NCBI GenBank assembly: GCA_020402945.1
Contig: JADBYQ010000034.1
Span: 1-61,125, forward strand
Source: Cytophagales bacterium
Lineage (GTDB): Bacteria > Bacteroidota > Bacteroidia > Cytophagales > Cyclobacteriaceae
Length of the DNA: 61,125 nt
Reading direction: 5' to 3'
Positions 16,576 to 26,876 of the stretch are shown in pieces. Within the stretch, counting starts at the first letter, position 1. Every line of letters begins with the position of its first letter. Position numbers and translations under genes: made by a program. Below the pieces are notes generated by a model that was given only the letters and a program-made list of their open reading frames with translations, searched no databases and was not told the DNA's origin.

Positions 16576-17442
16576 TTACTTTCGGATTACTTTTTTTACT
16601 TCCACCTCGTAAATCAGATTAGTATAAGGCGCGACAGTTGAATTGCCGTAGGCGCCATAGCCTAATCCAGAGGGAACATATACAATTGCCTTAGTACCCT
16701 CACGAAACAAGGGCAGTACAATTTTCCATGCTGGTAAAGTAGATCGCGCGTTTAGCTTCAGGCCCTTTGAAACTTCTGGTTCAACAACTGCTTCCGTTGG
16801 CAATGATTTTGCCGTGTAGGTTAAAACAACCGAGTCAGTTAAAAGTGGTGCCAACGCAGTGGAACCACCAGCACTGGTAATTACATACCGAAGATTGGCG
16901 GCATCTTTGCGCGCTGCAATGTTTTTCGAGAGCAGGAATGCATCGATTGTAACTAGGTCACGAGTTAATTGAGTTGCGTAATCGCGAATAACTTTCTTCA
17001 ATTCAATATCAAAGATCAAATTGGAGTTGGCCGGTATGGGACCTGTTCTATAATTGCCGTAGGCCAAGCCAGAGGGTACAAACAATCTTAACTTTGCACC
17101 TTCGCCAACCAGCGGCAGCGCAATGCGCCACGCAGGAATCAACTTGTTCAGCAAGAAGGTGTTCTGGCCATTTGTAAAAATGGAGTCGCCCTTGAGCAAG
17201 AAAAGCGAATAGTTGACTTGGATAGAATCTACAAGTTGCGGTTTGAAATCCGACCCTTTTGTAGCGATTGAATACCTCAGACCAGAGGTATCTGCTTCGG
17301 CTGTAATGTTATTAGCAGCAAGGTATTCATCGATCAATGAAATGTCTTTCTTCAATTGGTCTTTATAGGCCAAATTTACTTTCTCCTCGCTGCATCGGGC
17401 AAATAAAATAAAAATTACTGCGACCGAAAGAAAGCCTTTCAT
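16576..17442 (-). CDS. Tandem FKBP-type prolyl isomerase lipoprotein (copy 1)
   Basis: 288 aa. The signal peptide ends in the lipobox FARC at about residues 14-17. Two FKBP-like domains follow: about 30-160 and 160-288, each with a leading helix (DISLIDEYLAANNI and DLVTIDAFLLSKNI), a PAW(R/K)I(A/V)LPL segment matching the FKBP active-site Trp strand, VPSGLAYG or VPSGLGYG, and NLI(F/Y)-E/D-(I/V)-E. The FD(T/S)S motif with the catalytic Asp is replaced by SIFTN in the first domain and is not recognisable in the second, so isomerase activity is doubtful. Homology to the next two genes indicates a local duplication series. Confidence 0.85.
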   Translation of the reverse strand: MKGFLSVAVIFILFARCSEEKVNLAYKDQLKKDISLIDEYLAANNITAEADTSGLRYSIATKGSDFKPQLVDSIQVNYSLFLLKGDSIFTNGQNTFLLNKLIPAWRIALPLVGEGAKLRLFVPSGLAYGNYRTGPIPANSNLIFDIELKKVIRDYATQLTRDLVTIDAFLLSKNIAARKDAANLRYVITSAGGSTALAPLLTDSVVLTYTAKSLPTEAVVEPEVSKGLKLNARSTLPAWKIVLPLFREGTKAIVYVPSGLGYGAYGNSTVAPYTNLIYEVEVKKVIRK

Positions 17443-17460
17443 TGATTTATCGAAGAAAAA

Positions 17461-18330
17461 CTATTTACTACCCGTCAACTCTATTTCAAAAATTAAATTT
17501 GCATTGCTCGGAATCGACCCACTGCCACGTAATCCGTAACCAAGGGTTGAAGGAACATAAAAAGTGGCTTTGGTCCCGACTGGAATCAATGGTATCCCAA
17601 GTCTAAGCCCTTTAATGAGGCCGCTCAATGCGAAATCCGATGGCAAACTTTGTTGACCGAAGGGGGTGGCACTGTTTATGTTCATAACTCGCCCAGTATA
17701 CGAAAACGTAACAGTGCTTGTTGAAACTGGTTTCACACCAGTTCCCAAAGAAGTAATAATGTATTTCAACCCCTCAGGTCCCTTGAGCACATTTTTGATT
17801 TCTTTAACAACCAGGTAATCATTAATCGCGAGTGTATCTTTTCTGAGTTGCGGAAATACTTTTAACAACTCGATCTCAAAAATCAAATTCGAATTTGGAG
17901 GAATGGTTCCCTGCTGAGCTGATCCATACGCCCAACCAGAAGGAACATAAAAATTGGCTTTTGATCCTTCTTTTATTAGCGGAAGTCCAATTTGCCAACC
18001 CGGAATCAAATTCCCCAATAAAAAGCGAACTGGAGCGGTCGATTTTTCAACCTCCGTTTCAGCAGGCAATAATCTTACCGTGTAATTTACAGTAACTGAG
18101 TCGGACGCACCGAGCGGCTTAATCCCTGTGCCGTCTACATTGACTACGTATTTTACGCCATAATCATCAGGATCAGTCAATCCTGCAATTCCCTTGCTAA
18201 CGAGATAGGAATCGATGGCTGCTCTGTCTTTAGCTAGCTGCTCTTCGAAAGTGACGGACTTGGGTGTGTCGGTACTACATCCAGACAAGCCGACCACTGT
18301 TGCCAACAATAAAAAAACCAGATATTTCAT
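17461..18330 (-). CDS. Tandem FKBP-type prolyl isomerase lipoprotein (copy 2)
   Basis: 289 aa, same architecture as its downstream neighbour: lipobox LSGC at about residue 18, then two FKBP-like domains with IPGWQIGLPL, VPSGWAYG and PNSNLIFEIEL in the first and RLGIPLI, VPSTLGYG and NANLIFEIEL in the second. Neither domain shows the FD(T/S)S segment that carries the catalytic Asp. These paralogues are probably surface or periplasmic binding or chaperone proteins. The gaps to the neighbouring genes are 18 and 7 bp. Confidence 0.85.
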   Translation of the reverse strand: MKYLVFLLLATVVGLSGCSTDTPKSVTFEEQLAKDRAAIDSYLVSKGIAGLTDPDDYGVKYVVNVDGTGIKPLGASDSVTVNYTVRLLPAETEVEKSTAPVRFLLGNLIPGWQIGLPLIKEGSKANFYVPSGWAYGSAQQGTIPPNSNLIFEIELLKVFPQLRKDTLAINDYLVVKEIKNVLKGPEGLKYIITSLGTGVKPVSTSTVTFSYTGRVMNINSATPFGQQSLPSDFALSGLIKGLRLGIPLIPVGTKATFYVPSTLGYGLRGSGSIPSNANLIFEIELTGSK

Positions 18331-18337
18331 TTTACTA

Positions 18338-19258
18338 TTACTTAACTTCTATCAACTCCATATCAAACACCAAAACAGAGTTTTCAGCAATCACTTCACC
18401 TCTTCGTTGATTACCATAGGCTAACGTAGAGGGAATATAGACAGTCATCTTGGATCCCTTATTCATCAATTGAATAGCTTCTTCCCAACCTGGTATTACT
18501 TGTTGCGCACCTACTGTCAATTCTAGCGGAGAGTACGAGCGCCCTTGGGTCAAGATGTTATTTCTTTTCGCCTCCGATTCAATACTTGTATCGAAATACT
18601 TGCCGTTTAATAAGTACCCCAAATAGTCAATTTTCACTTGCTGTCCCGCCTTTGCATTTTCACCTATTCCGGGTTTTGTTATAATATACCTAAGCCCTGA
18701 TGTAGTAGTTTGAGCTGTTACATTTTTTGCTTTCAAGAAATCGTCAATGGCTGTAATATCCTTCTCCAACTGCACTTTTTGATCCTGAAGCATCTTTTCA
18801 TTTTGCTTCGCTATCAGTTCGGTCTGTAGTTTATTCATTTCCTCCTGATTGAGAACGGCAGACAAACCAATCTGGAAAGTGAATGTTGAAGCAGAGTCAA
18901 CTGAAAACGGCAAAGGCTGGCGGAAAGTGTTTTCAAACAGTTTCTTGGCGGAAACCTTAAACACAACGCTATCTCCCTTCGACATCATTTTAATGACTTC
19001 TAAGACAGCATCGCCTTTAGGTACCGTTCCCTGCATCTGAATGACAGCCGGAAAGCCATTCTTCTTTGAATCGTTCCAAACGGAGTCTTTACCATCCATG
19101 AACCGCAAATTCATCACGACAAATTTGCCGGAATCTATTTTGACGCCATCTCCTTTGCGAACGACATTGAATTTGTAACCGGAAGGTGTCTCTTTGGAAC
19201 CACTACAAGCGGCAACAAAAAGAGATACGAAAAGAAGGGCAATAAGTGAATTTTTCAT
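18338..19258 (-). CDS. FKBP-type prolyl isomerase lipoprotein (GldI-like)
   Basis: 306 aa. Lipobox VAAC at about residues 15-18. Residues about 25-130 form a degenerate FKBP-like domain (VVMNLRFMDGKD, GDSVVFKV); a charged helix follows (about 135-180), and a canonical C-terminal FKBP domain begins with GLRYIITKPG and carries DYLGYLLNGKYFDTS, VIPGWEEAIQLMNKG and VYIPSTLAYG. Unlike its two neighbours, this domain keeps the FDTS Asp, so it is the likely active isomerase. GldI, a gliding-motility lipoprotein, has this type of domain; whether this is the orthologue cannot be decided here. Confidence 0.85.
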   Translation of the reverse strand: MKNSLIALLFVSLFVAACSGSKETPSGYKFNVVRKGDGVKIDSGKFVVMNLRFMDGKDSVWNDSKKNGFPAVIQMQGTVPKGDAVLEVIKMMSKGDSVVFKVSAKKLFENTFRQPLPFSVDSASTFTFQIGLSAVLNQEEMNKLQTELIAKQNEKMLQDQKVQLEKDITAIDDFLKAKNVTAQTTTSGLRYIITKPGIGENAKAGQQVKIDYLGYLLNGKYFDTSIESEAKRNNILTQGRSYSPLELTVGAQQVIPGWEEAIQLMNKGSKMTVYIPSTLAYGNQRRGEVIAENSVLVFDMELIEVK

Positions 19259-19290
19259 TGTGTGGTTTTATTTGAAATAGAATTGGTTTA

Positions 19291-20310
19291 TTACTTGTTT
19301 AAAGCTTCTTTATATTCCGGCAAGATCGCCAAAAATTTCTTCAAAGTCTCCTCTAGATTTTGTTTTGACTGCCCCCCTGAGGCATTTTTGTGTCCTCCGC
19401 CTTCAAAATGTTTGCGCGCCAGGGCATTCACATCAAAATCTGCTAACGAACGAAAAGACAATTTTATTTCTTCCTTACGGTCATACATCAATACGGCCAT
19501 TTTAATACCCTTAATGGAAAGGCCGTAATTAACAAGACCCTCAGTATCCCCAGTTTGTGAACCAAACTGCTTGAGTTCCTCCCATGTAAGTGTCATATAA
19601 GCCGTGCTATACTCTGGCAACACAACCAGCTTTTGGCTGAGTGCAAATCCCGTCAAACGCAAACGCTCTAGTGAGTTAGTATCGTATATTTTCTTAGCTA
19701 CTTCGCTTGGATTCGCCCCTCTGCTTACCAACTCGGAGGCAATCAAAAATTCCTTGTGTGTGGTGTTATTATGCCTGAATCCACCGGTATCGGTCATCAG
19801 TCCTGCATACAAACAGTTCGCAATGTCTTGATCGATTAACTCACGATCTCCCCATTCATCGATGAGTTCAAAAATCAACTCGGCTGTTGATGCAGAGCTG
19901 ACATCCCATTTCTCAAAATCCGCAAATTTTTCGGGTTCCAGATGGTGGTCTATCATCACCTTTTTTGCGGTAGATGTTTTCACCATCTCTCCAACTTCAT
20001 TTATCCTTTTCAAACTCGAGAAATCAAGGCAAAAGAGGACGTCACAGGCCTCGATCAACGCTTTTGCTTTTTGCAGCAGAGCTGTTGAGTCCTTTGTCAA
20101 GGCAATAACCATTTCTTTGCCGGGCATCCAAGTCAAAAAGTCAGGGTAATCGCTTGGGCTGATTACCGCAACGGAATGGCCTTTTTGTGCTAAATAGCCT
20201 GCCAAACCCAGCGAGGAACCCAAGGCGTCTGCATCCGGCTTAAAGTGGGTCACAATTACCACTTTCTTCGGTGATGCGAGTAGTGTTTTCAGTCCTTCCA
20301 GGTCTTTCAT
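19291..20310 (-). CDS. nrnA: DHH-family phosphoesterase, NrnA-like oligoribonuclease/pAp phosphatase
   Basis: 339 aa. N-terminal VTHFKPDADALGSSLGL, CLDFSSLKR, the DHH motif in MIDHHLEPE and TDTGGFRH supply the Mn-binding residues; the C-terminal DHHA1 domain ends in the GGGHKNASGG signature. It degrades short RNA oligonucleotides and/or 3'-phosphoadenosine 5'-phosphate. It is the first gene of the operon with the three FKBP lipoproteins and rdgB, and it is divergent from ndk. Confidence 0.9.
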   Translation of the reverse strand: MKDLEGLKTLLASPKKVVIVTHFKPDADALGSSLGLAGYLAQKGHSVAVISPSDYPDFLTWMPGKEMVIALTKDSTALLQKAKALIEACDVLFCLDFSSLKRINEVGEMVKTSTAKKVMIDHHLEPEKFADFEKWDVSSASTAELIFELIDEWGDRELIDQDIANCLYAGLMTDTGGFRHNNTTHKEFLIASELVSRGANPSEVAKKIYDTNSLERLRLTGFALSQKLVVLPEYSTAYMTLTWEELKQFGSQTGDTEGLVNYGLSIKGIKMAVLMYDRKEEIKLSFRSLADFDVNALARKHFEGGGHKNASGGQSKQNLEETLKKFLAILPEYKEALNK

Positions 20311-20372
20311 TTAAGGGGGCAAAAATAATCAATGATTCTGGATTCGGGCTTCTATGTTCCCTGTTCTTTTAA

Positions 20373-20380
20373 TACTTTTG
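20373..20380 (+). promoter_or_regulatory. Putative -7 element of the ndk promoter
   Basis: TACTTTTG matches the Bacteroidota TAnnTTTG consensus exactly and lies 42 bases before the ndk ATG at 20423. A -33 element is not clear. Confidence 0.4.
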
Positions 20381-20422
20381 CGCCCGAATAATTCAACTAA
20401 AAAACCTCAAAAAACAACTAAA

Positions 20423-20842
20423 ATGGCAGGAAACAGAACTTTTACAATGCTTAAGCCTGATGCAACTATTGCAAATAATTCAGGTGCAATTATCAAAATG
20501 ATTGAAGAGGCAGGCTTCCGCATCATTGCAATGAAGAAGACAAGATTGAGCAGCGAATTGGCTGGCAAATTTTATGAAATTCATAAGGAGCGATCTTTTT
20601 ATGGCGAACTGGTTAACTACATGTCATCAGGTGCCATTGTTCCGATGATCCTTGAAAAAGCCAACGCAGTAGAAGATTTTCGCAAACTGATTGGCGCAAC
20701 GGATCCAAAAAAAGCAGAACCAGGTACGATACGTGCATTGTTTGCAAAGTCGATCGATGCAAATGCAATCCATGGTTCCGACTCGGATGCCAATGCGGAA
20801 ATTGAGGGAAGTTTCTTCTTCTCACAGTTTGAAAGGTTCTAA
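20423..20842 (+). CDS. ndk: Nucleoside diphosphate kinase
   Basis: 139 aa from the ATG at 20423 ([14 protein letters not shown]), the usual NDK length; an in-frame ATG 69 bases upstream would lie before the promoter element. The phosphohistidine is His117 in NAIHGSDS. The enzyme transfers the gamma phosphate between nucleoside triphosphates. After its stop (20850-20870) three degenerate heptamers occur (AGTTTCT, AGTTTCA, AGTTCAG). Confidence 0.95.
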   Translation: MAGNRTFTMLKPDATIANNSGAIIKMIEEAGFRIIAMKKTRLSSELAGKFYEIHKERSFYGELVNYMSSGAIVPMILEKANAVEDFRKLIGATDPKKAEPGTIRALFAKSIDANAIHGSDSDANAEIEGSFFFSQFERF

Positions 20843-20965
20843 GGTTGCCAGTTTCTAGTTTCAAGTTCAGGTAGAAGGATTTCAAACTTGTAACCGGGAA
20901 CTGGGAACATTTCCCCATCCGTTTTGTTCTTCGATAAGTTTTAAGATTAAGAGATAAGTTTTTTT

Positions 20966-23821
20966 ATGAACATCGATCCCCTTTACTCCGAAAAATTTGA
21001 GTCGCGACACAATGCACCCAATGCCAACCAAATAGCTGAAATGCTAAAGGTGGTAAAAGCCAAATCAGTGGATCAGGTGATCGACCAAACAGTGCCAGCC
21101 AACATCCGCTTGAAAAAAGCATTGAACTTGCCGGCAGCACAATCGGAGTTTGAATTCTTAAACGAATTCAAAAAGATGGTTTCCAAAAACAAGATCTATA
21201 AGTCTTATATAGGCACCGGATATTATAACTGCATTACTCCGGGAGTCATTCTTAGAAATATTTTAGAGAACCCAGGGTGGTATACAGCTTATACACCCTA
21301 TCAGGCAGAAATTGCCCAGGGCAGGATGGAAGCATTGATCAATTATCAAACGATGGTCATCGACTTGACGGGTATGGAAATCGCCAACGCGTCATTGTTG
21401 GACGAGGCAACCGCTGCCGCTGAAGCACTGCATCTTTTATACGCATCAAAGAAAGCATCTAAAAAAGATGCACATAAATTTTTTGTTGATGAACATACTT
21501 TTCCCCAAGTAATTGACTTGCTGAAAACGCGCGCAAATCCTATTGGTGTTGAACTCATTGTAGGTGACCTCACAAAATTAGACATTACAGAAGCTAACCT
21601 GTTTGGAATCTATATTCAAAATCCGAATAACAATGGCGAAGTAAAAGACTATACATCAATGATTGAGTCTGCCCATGAGAAAGAAGTCTTTGTGGTGATG
21701 GGTGCCGACCTAATGAGTTTGCTGTTGGTAAAATCGCCAGGTGAAATGGGCGCAGATGTAGTGGTGGGTTGTTCGCAACGCTTCGGAGTGCCGATGGGTT
21801 TCGGTGGACCTCATGCTGCTTTTTTCGCCACCAAAGATGAATTTAAAAGACAAATGCCGGGGAGAATTATCGGCATTTCGCAAGACGCTCAAGGGAATCC
21901 CGGCTATCGGATGGCCCTGCAAACGCGTGAGCAACATATTCGCAGAGAAAAAGCAACCTCCAATATTTGCACTGCACAAGTTTTATTATCCGTAATGGCC
22001 AGCATGTACGCGGTGTATCACGGCCCTGAAGGATTGAAAAAAATCGCTGGTCGAATACATGGCCTTGCTAATGTTCTGGAATCAAATTTGAAAGCGGCTG
22101 GGTTTAAACAAGTAAACGCTGCCTACTTTGATACGCTTAAAATTGCCGTTGCCGATAAGAAAGCGATTGAGCGGGAAGCCATTAAGCATGAACTGAACTT
22201 CCGTTATTTTAGTGATAGCCATGTAGGAATTTCGTTGGATGAGACGACTTCCTTGAAAGACCTTCAAACGATCTTGAAAGTATTTGGCGTTTCTTCCTCA
22301 ACGAATGGCGAGAAGTCTACAACCAATCTTCCGGCTTCGTTAGTTAGAAAATCCGATTTCTTAACTCATCCTATTTTTAACTCACATCACAGCGAGCATG
22401 AAATGCTGCGCTATATCAAAAAATTAGAAAGCAAAGATTTATCCATGGTGCATTCGATGATTTCATTGGGCTCTTGCACAATGAAATTAAATGCCACTAC
22501 TGAAATGATTCCCGTCACATGGCCTGAGATGGGACAAATTCATCCTTTCGCACCAAGTGATCAAACACTAGGCTATTCAGAAATGATTTCTAATCTGGAG
22601 GTTTGGTTAAAAGAGATTACTGGGTTTACAGGAATTTCACTGCAACCCAACAGCGGGGCACAAGGTGAATATGCAGGATTGATGGTGATTAGAGCCTACC
22701 ACCAAAACAGAGGTGATCATCATCGGAACATTGCTTTGATTCCTTCATCGGCTCATGGAACAAATCCAGCCAGTGCAGTAATGGCTGGCATGGAAGTGGT
22801 CGTCACTAAATCAGATGCAGAAGGGAAGATCGATGTAGCCGACTTAAAAGCAAAGGCTGAACAATACAAAAATAATCTAGCGTGCTTGATGGTCACCTAT
22901 CCATCAACGCATGGTGTTTTTGAAGAAGCCATTGTAGATATCTGCGAAACAATTCACCAAAACGGTGGATTGGTTTACATGGACGGAGCCAACATGAATG
23001 CACAAGTTGGTTTAACCTCACCGGCTAACATCGGTGCAGATGTTTGCCACCTTAACCTTCATAAAACATTTTGCATTCCCCACGGAGGTGGAGGTCCTGG
23101 CATGGGTCCGATTTGTTGTAACGATAAATTGAGACCTTTTCTTCCAGGTCATGTAGTTGTAAAAACGGGAGGAGAAAAAGCGATTAGTGCCGTATCTGGC
23201 GCGCCATGGGGAAGCGCTAGCATCCTGGCCATCTCTTATGCTTATATCGCCATGATGGGAAGTGAAGGATTGACCAACGCTACTAAACTGGCTATCTTCA
23301 ATGCCAACTACATCAAAGAAAGATTAAGTGGGCACTACAAAATTCTGTACACAGGCACACAAGGCCGTTGTGCGCATGAGATGATTGTGGATTGCCGCGA
23401 CTTTAAAAAGTTTGGAGTAGAGGTAGAGGATATTGCAAAGCGACTCATGGATTATGGCTTCCATGCGCCAACCGTTTCATTCCCGGTAGCAGGTACCATC
23501 ATGATCGAGCCGACCGAGAGCGAACCCAAAGCAGAGATGGATCGCTTTGTAGACGCATTGATCGAAATACGGAATGAAATCCGTGAAGTAGAAGAAGGCA
23601 AAGCAGACAAAGAAAACAATGTATTGAAAAACGCACCTCATACTGCAGCCGTCATTACAGCCGATAGTTGGAATCGTCCCTACAGCAGGCAAAAAGCTGC
23701 TTACCCACTTTCCTTTGTGAAGGAAGCAAAGTTCTGGCCAACGGTAAGCCGTGTTGACAATGCCTATGGCGATAGAAATTTAGTTTGCAGCTGTTTGCCG
23801 ATTGAAGAATACGTTAGTTAA
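20966..23821 (+). CDS. gcvP: Glycine dehydrogenase (decarboxylating), P-protein
   Basis: 951 aa, the full-length single-chain form. The PLP lysine is in [17 protein letters not shown]; the N-terminal half has [15 protein letters not shown] and the C-terminal half [15 protein letters not shown] and [10 protein letters not shown]. It decarboxylates glycine and passes the aminomethyl group to GcvH. gcvT and gcvH are not in the window. L-serine dehydratase lies 2 kb downstream, giving a loose glycine/serine catabolic neighbourhood. Confidence 0.96.
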   Translation: MNIDPLYSEKFESRHNAPNANQIAEMLKVVKAKSVDQVIDQTVPANIRLKKALNLPAAQSEFEFLNEFKKMVSKNKIYKSYIGTGYYNCITPGVILRNILENPGWYTAYTPYQAEIAQGRMEALINYQTMVIDLTGMEIANASLLDEATAAAEALHLLYASKKASKKDAHKFFVDEHTFPQVIDLLKTRANPIGVELIVGDLTKLDITEANLFGIYIQNPNNNGEVKDYTSMIESAHEKEVFVVMGADLMSLLLVKSPGEMGADVVVGCSQRFGVPMGFGGPHAAFFATKDEFKRQMPGRIIGISQDAQGNPGYRMALQTREQHIRREKATSNICTAQVLLSVMASMYAVYHGPEGLKKIAGRIHGLANVLESNLKAAGFKQVNAAYFDTLKIAVADKKAIEREAIKHELNFRYFSDSHVGISLDETTSLKDLQTILKVFGVSSSTNGEKSTTNLPASLVRKSDFLTHPIFNSHHSEHEMLRYIKKLESKDLSMVHSMISLGSCTMKLNATTEMIPVTWPEMGQIHPFAPSDQTLGYSEMISNLEVWLKEITGFTGISLQPNSGAQGEYAGLMVIRAYHQNRGDHHRNIALIPSSAHGTNPASAVMAGMEVVVTKSDAEGKIDVADLKAKAEQYKNNLACLMVTYPSTHGVFEEAIVDICETIHQNGGLVYMDGANMNAQVGLTSPANIGADVCHLNLHKTFCIPHGGGGPGMGPICCNDKLRPFLPGHVVVKTGGEKAISAVSGAPWGSASILAISYAYIAMMGSEGLTNATKLAIFNANYIKERLSGHYKILYTGTQGRCAHEMIVDCRDFKKFGVEVEDIAKRLMDYGFHAPTVSFPVAGTIMIEPTESEPKAEMDRFVDALIEIRNEIREVEEGKADKENNVLKNAPHTAAVITADSWNRPYSRQKAAYPLSFVKEAKFWPTVSRVDNAYGDRNLVCSCLPIEEYVS

Positions 23822-23882
23822 TATAAGACTTCGGTATTTGGGGTTTTTACACCTTGTGAAATTTGAATGCCCTTGCCCCCAA

Positions 23883-24329
23883 ATGAAAAAGACATTCTTT
23901 GCTTTTTTCTTGATCATGGCTATTTCAAGCCAAGCACAGAAGAGCATTTACAAGGGGTTACCTTCTTTGGTTTGGCCGAAGCTCTATGCTATAGAGTACA
24001 GAAAAGAAGGTGATTATGACAAACCGCTTTTTTCAAAATACGTACAGTCTCTTGCCAATAAAGTGATCATCTTGCCCGGATACATGGTGCCTTTTGAAAG
24101 CGGAATGAAAGGAACTCATTTTATGCTCTCTTCTTTGCCTTTAAACGCGTGCTTTTTTTGCGGTGTCGGTGGACCCGAAACTATCGTAGAGGTATTTTTG
24201 CTCGAACCAATTGAGTACACCAACAAGCCCGTTGAGATAAGAGGCAAGCTTATTCTTAACGATAAAAATCCTGATAAGATGATTTACCTGTTAGAAAAAG
24301 CAGAATTTTTGGGGGCCGTGGATTTCTAG
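23883..24329 (+). CDS. Small exported DUF3299-like protein
   Basis: 148 aa from the ATG at 23883, chosen because it gives the signal peptide MKKTFFAFFLIMAISSQAQ; an in-frame start inside gcvP is less likely. The mature part contains LPGYMVPFESG and FMLSSLPLNACFFCGVGGP, which resembles the DUF3299 pattern (a pro-rich strand, then a Cys-containing loop). Function unknown; the Cys-x-x-Cys in ACFFCG may bind a metal. The stop lies 6 bp from the convergent peptidase stop. Confidence 0.6.
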   Translation: MKKTFFAFFLIMAISSQAQKSIYKGLPSLVWPKLYAIEYRKEGDYDKPLFSKYVQSLANKVIILPGYMVPFESGMKGTHFMLSSLPLNACFFCGVGGPETIVEVFLLEPIEYTNKPVEIRGKLILNDKNPDKMIYLLEKAEFLGAVDF

Positions 24330-24335
24330 AAATAA

Positions 24336-25709
24336 CTATTTCAATCCATACTTGTCGATCATAAAAATAAGAGCAGCCATCGAGGCAGCACCCAATTCCA
24401 GTTCGCGTTTGTCAACTTTATCAATCGTATCTTCAGATGTATGATGAACGCTGAAGTAACGTTGCGAGTCTGGAAGAAAACCTATCAAAGGCACGCCTTG
24501 TGAAGCTAGAGGGCTAATATCTGCGCCTCCACCCTCTTGGTTAAAATCCCAGAGATCATACGGCTCAAAAAGGGGCTTCCAGCCTTTAATGATCGTCTTA
24601 ACGCCTTCGGTAGTCGACATCGTAAATCCACGAGGAGTAAAACCACCCCTGTCTGATTCCATAGCAGCAATATGCTTCTCCTTGTTTTTCAATGCGAGTT
24701 CGGCATACTTTGCGCCACCTCTCAATCCATTTTCTTCATTCATGAACATAACAGCGCGAATGGTACGTTTAGGCTTATAGCCCATCGCTTTGAACAACCT
24801 CAATACCTCTATGGATTGAATACAGCCCGCTCCATCATCATGTGCACCTTGCGCTAAGTCCCACGAATCCAAATGCCCACCTACTACAATAATTTCGTCT
24901 TTGTATTCGCCACCTCTTATTTCGCCTACTACATTAAAAGACGGAGCATCGTCCAAAATCTGACTGTGCGTCTCAAGATAGAACTGCAAATCTCTTTCTT
25001 CTTTTAACAAATTGCTTAACAACTCGGCATGTTGCGTGCTAATCGCGACAGCCGGAATAAGTTTTACGTTCGTTACGTAACGCATACCTCCAGTATGTGC
25101 ATACGCTTCTATGCCTGAGCCCATTGAACGAACAATCACTGCGACTGCTCCTAATTTTGCTGCTTCTACTGCGCCATTTCCTCTTTGATCAACAGCCCCC
25201 CCATAAGCAGCAAACGTGTTAATCTTTGTAGGATCCATCGCACGATTAAAAAAAACAATCTTCCCTTGTATACTCTTTGCTCCTAATTGCTTAAGCTCTT
25301 CAAAATTTTTGACCTCAACAATACCCGCTGAAATTCCTGAAGGCCCTGTGCCGATCGATCCACCCAAAGAAGTTATCACAACTTCTCGTGTCCCGATTTT
25401 TTTTGAATTGATGATACGACCTATTTCTTGTTGCCCTCGAACCCAATGTGGCACCATCAGAGGCTGTAGCCACACGGAATCAAATCCCAAATCTTCCATC
25501 TTATGGCGGCTCCATTCAACGGCTGCCGCAGCCCCTGGCGATCCTGACAGTCGTGGCCCAATGTTTACACATAAGTCATAGAGCATGTCATAGGATTTAC
25601 CTTTGCTGAGTGCCTGATTGTATATTTCTTTGATCGATTCTTTATCGGAGCTCTGCGCTCGCACAAGAAAAAAGGATAGAAAGAGAAAACTGAAAAGAAT
25701 TGATTTCAT
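24336..25709 (-). CDS. Exported M28-family aminopeptidase
   Basis: 457 aa. Signal peptide of about 18 residues (LFSFLFLSFFLVRAQ). A PA-domain-like insert (about 120-240) precedes the zinc peptidase core: GGHLDSWDLAQGAHDDGAG supplies the first His and bridging Asp, MNEENGLRGG the Glu pair, and the C-terminal HHTSEDTIDKVD the final His. Its probable role is release of amino acids or dipeptides outside the cytoplasmic membrane. The 238-bp region to the next gene at 25948 is divergent and presumably holds both promoters; nothing else is visible there. Confidence 0.9.
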   Translation of the reverse strand: MKSILFSFLFLSFFLVRAQSSDKESIKEIYNQALSKGKSYDMLYDLCVNIGPRLSGSPGAAAAVEWSRHKMEDLGFDSVWLQPLMVPHWVRGQQEIGRIINSKKIGTREVVITSLGGSIGTGPSGISAGIVEVKNFEELKQLGAKSIQGKIVFFNRAMDPTKINTFAAYGGAVDQRGNGAVEAAKLGAVAVIVRSMGSGIEAYAHTGGMRYVTNVKLIPAVAISTQHAELLSNLLKEERDLQFYLETHSQILDDAPSFNVVGEIRGGEYKDEIIVVGGHLDSWDLAQGAHDDGAGCIQSIEVLRLFKAMGYKPKRTIRAVMFMNEENGLRGGAKYAELALKNKEKHIAAMESDRGGFTPRGFTMSTTEGVKTIIKGWKPLFEPYDLWDFNQEGGGADISPLASQGVPLIGFLPDSQRYFSVHHTSEDTIDKVDKRELELGAASMAALIFMIDKYGLK

Positions 25710-25947
25710 GCATTAATAATTGTTTTTAGTTGTAAGATAGAATGACCTAGATTATCATACCACTGAGTGTAGAGCTTCTTAATTGCCATTTCATATCATT
25801 TGAATTTTTGATTTGAAAAATAGTTGATTATGAGTGAATCTACTGACAAGATTATTGAAACGGTCTATTAAATTCTATTATTTTTATTCAAAGGTTTGAA
25901 AAACAAGTATTTACAATCGTACTTCGTAGCAACAAATTACACATACT

Positions 25948-26853
25948 ATGGCTTTTTTGTTTGAATCGTTCGAGGATTGGAGAAACTATTGTAAGGAGAA
26001 GAATGTCTCGCTGGTAACTGCTGTATTGGAATATGAACTAGAACAAAAAGGGCGAAGTGAACAGCAAATTTGGGAAGGTTTGGGCATTGCATGGGACGTG
26101 ATGAAAGATGCTGTGCATACTGGTCTTACAGAAGAAATGACTTCTCGTTCAGGCATGATTAACAACGGAGCAAAAAAAGTCTACAATTACCCGAAATCTG
26201 TTCTCTCTAAAGAATTTCAAAATCTAATTTCGCGCGCCCTTGCTGCCAAGGAAGTCAACTCCTGCATGGGTAGAATTGTAGCCGCGCCCACCGCAGGTGC
26301 CTCTGGTATAATGCCTGGCGTTCTTTTTACGTTGCAAGAGATACATCAAATAGAAGACAAAAAGATTTTAGAGGCCATGTTATTAGCCGCAGGTATCGCG
26401 CTCATCATGGAACAAAAAGCTTCTATTGCCGGAGCTGTTGGCGGTTGTCAGGCAGAGACAGGTACCGCTGCAGCCATGGGCGCTGGTGCAATCGTCTATT
26501 GCCTGGGTGGAGATAAAAATCAGATTTTTAATGCGGTGGCTATCACCGTGCAGTGCATGTTAGGTTTAGTCTGTGATCCGGTTGCCGGGTTAGTGGAAGT
26601 TCCCTGTGTGGTGCGCAATGCAAGTGCCGCGGCCATCGCGAACAGCTCTGCTCAAATTGCATTGGCAAATGTAAGCAGCGTGATTCCCGTTGACGAAGTA
26701 ATTGAAGCCATGGGAGAAATTGGTGCCAGTATGGAAACGCGCTATAAAGAAACAGCTCTTGGTGGATTGGCCGCAACGAAAACCGGTCAGGCTATTTCTA
26801 AACGAGTGCTGATACGTGATATCGAAATGTTGCCAGACGAAGGAACAATTTAG
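25948..26853 (+). CDS. sdaAA: L-serine ammonia-lyase, iron-sulfur-dependent, subunit alpha
   Basis: 301 aa. The Cys residues expected to bind the [4Fe-4S] cluster are visible in NSCMGRI, GGCQAETG and GLVCDPVAGLVEVPC. MGAGAIVYCLGG and ASMETRYKETALGGLA are typical of the alpha domain. The enzyme converts L-serine to pyruvate and ammonia. The beta-type domain is not fused and not adjacent, so a separate beta subunit gene should exist elsewhere. Confidence 0.92.
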   Translation: MAFLFESFEDWRNYCKEKNVSLVTAVLEYELEQKGRSEQQIWEGLGIAWDVMKDAVHTGLTEEMTSRSGMINNGAKKVYNYPKSVLSKEFQNLISRALAAKEVNSCMGRIVAAPTAGASGIMPGVLFTLQEIHQIEDKKILEAMLLAAGIALIMEQKASIAGAVGGCQAETGTAAAMGAGAIVYCLGGDKNQIFNAVAITVQCMLGLVCDPVAGLVEVPCVVRNASAAAIANSSAQIALANVSSVIPVDEVIEAMGEIGASMETRYKETALGGLAATKTGQAISKRVLIRDIEMLPDEGTI

Positions 26854-26876
26854 CCAACCACTTTAAAAAAGTAATA

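Noticed and set aside
20354-20422. Upstream extension of ndk by 23 codons
   Set aside because: The extension precedes the NDK start motif, has no family similarity and overlaps the likely promoter TACTTTTG.
23802-23882. Long start for the DUF3299-like gene inside gcvP
   Set aside because: The start at 23883 gives a clean signal peptide; the extension overlaps gcvP.
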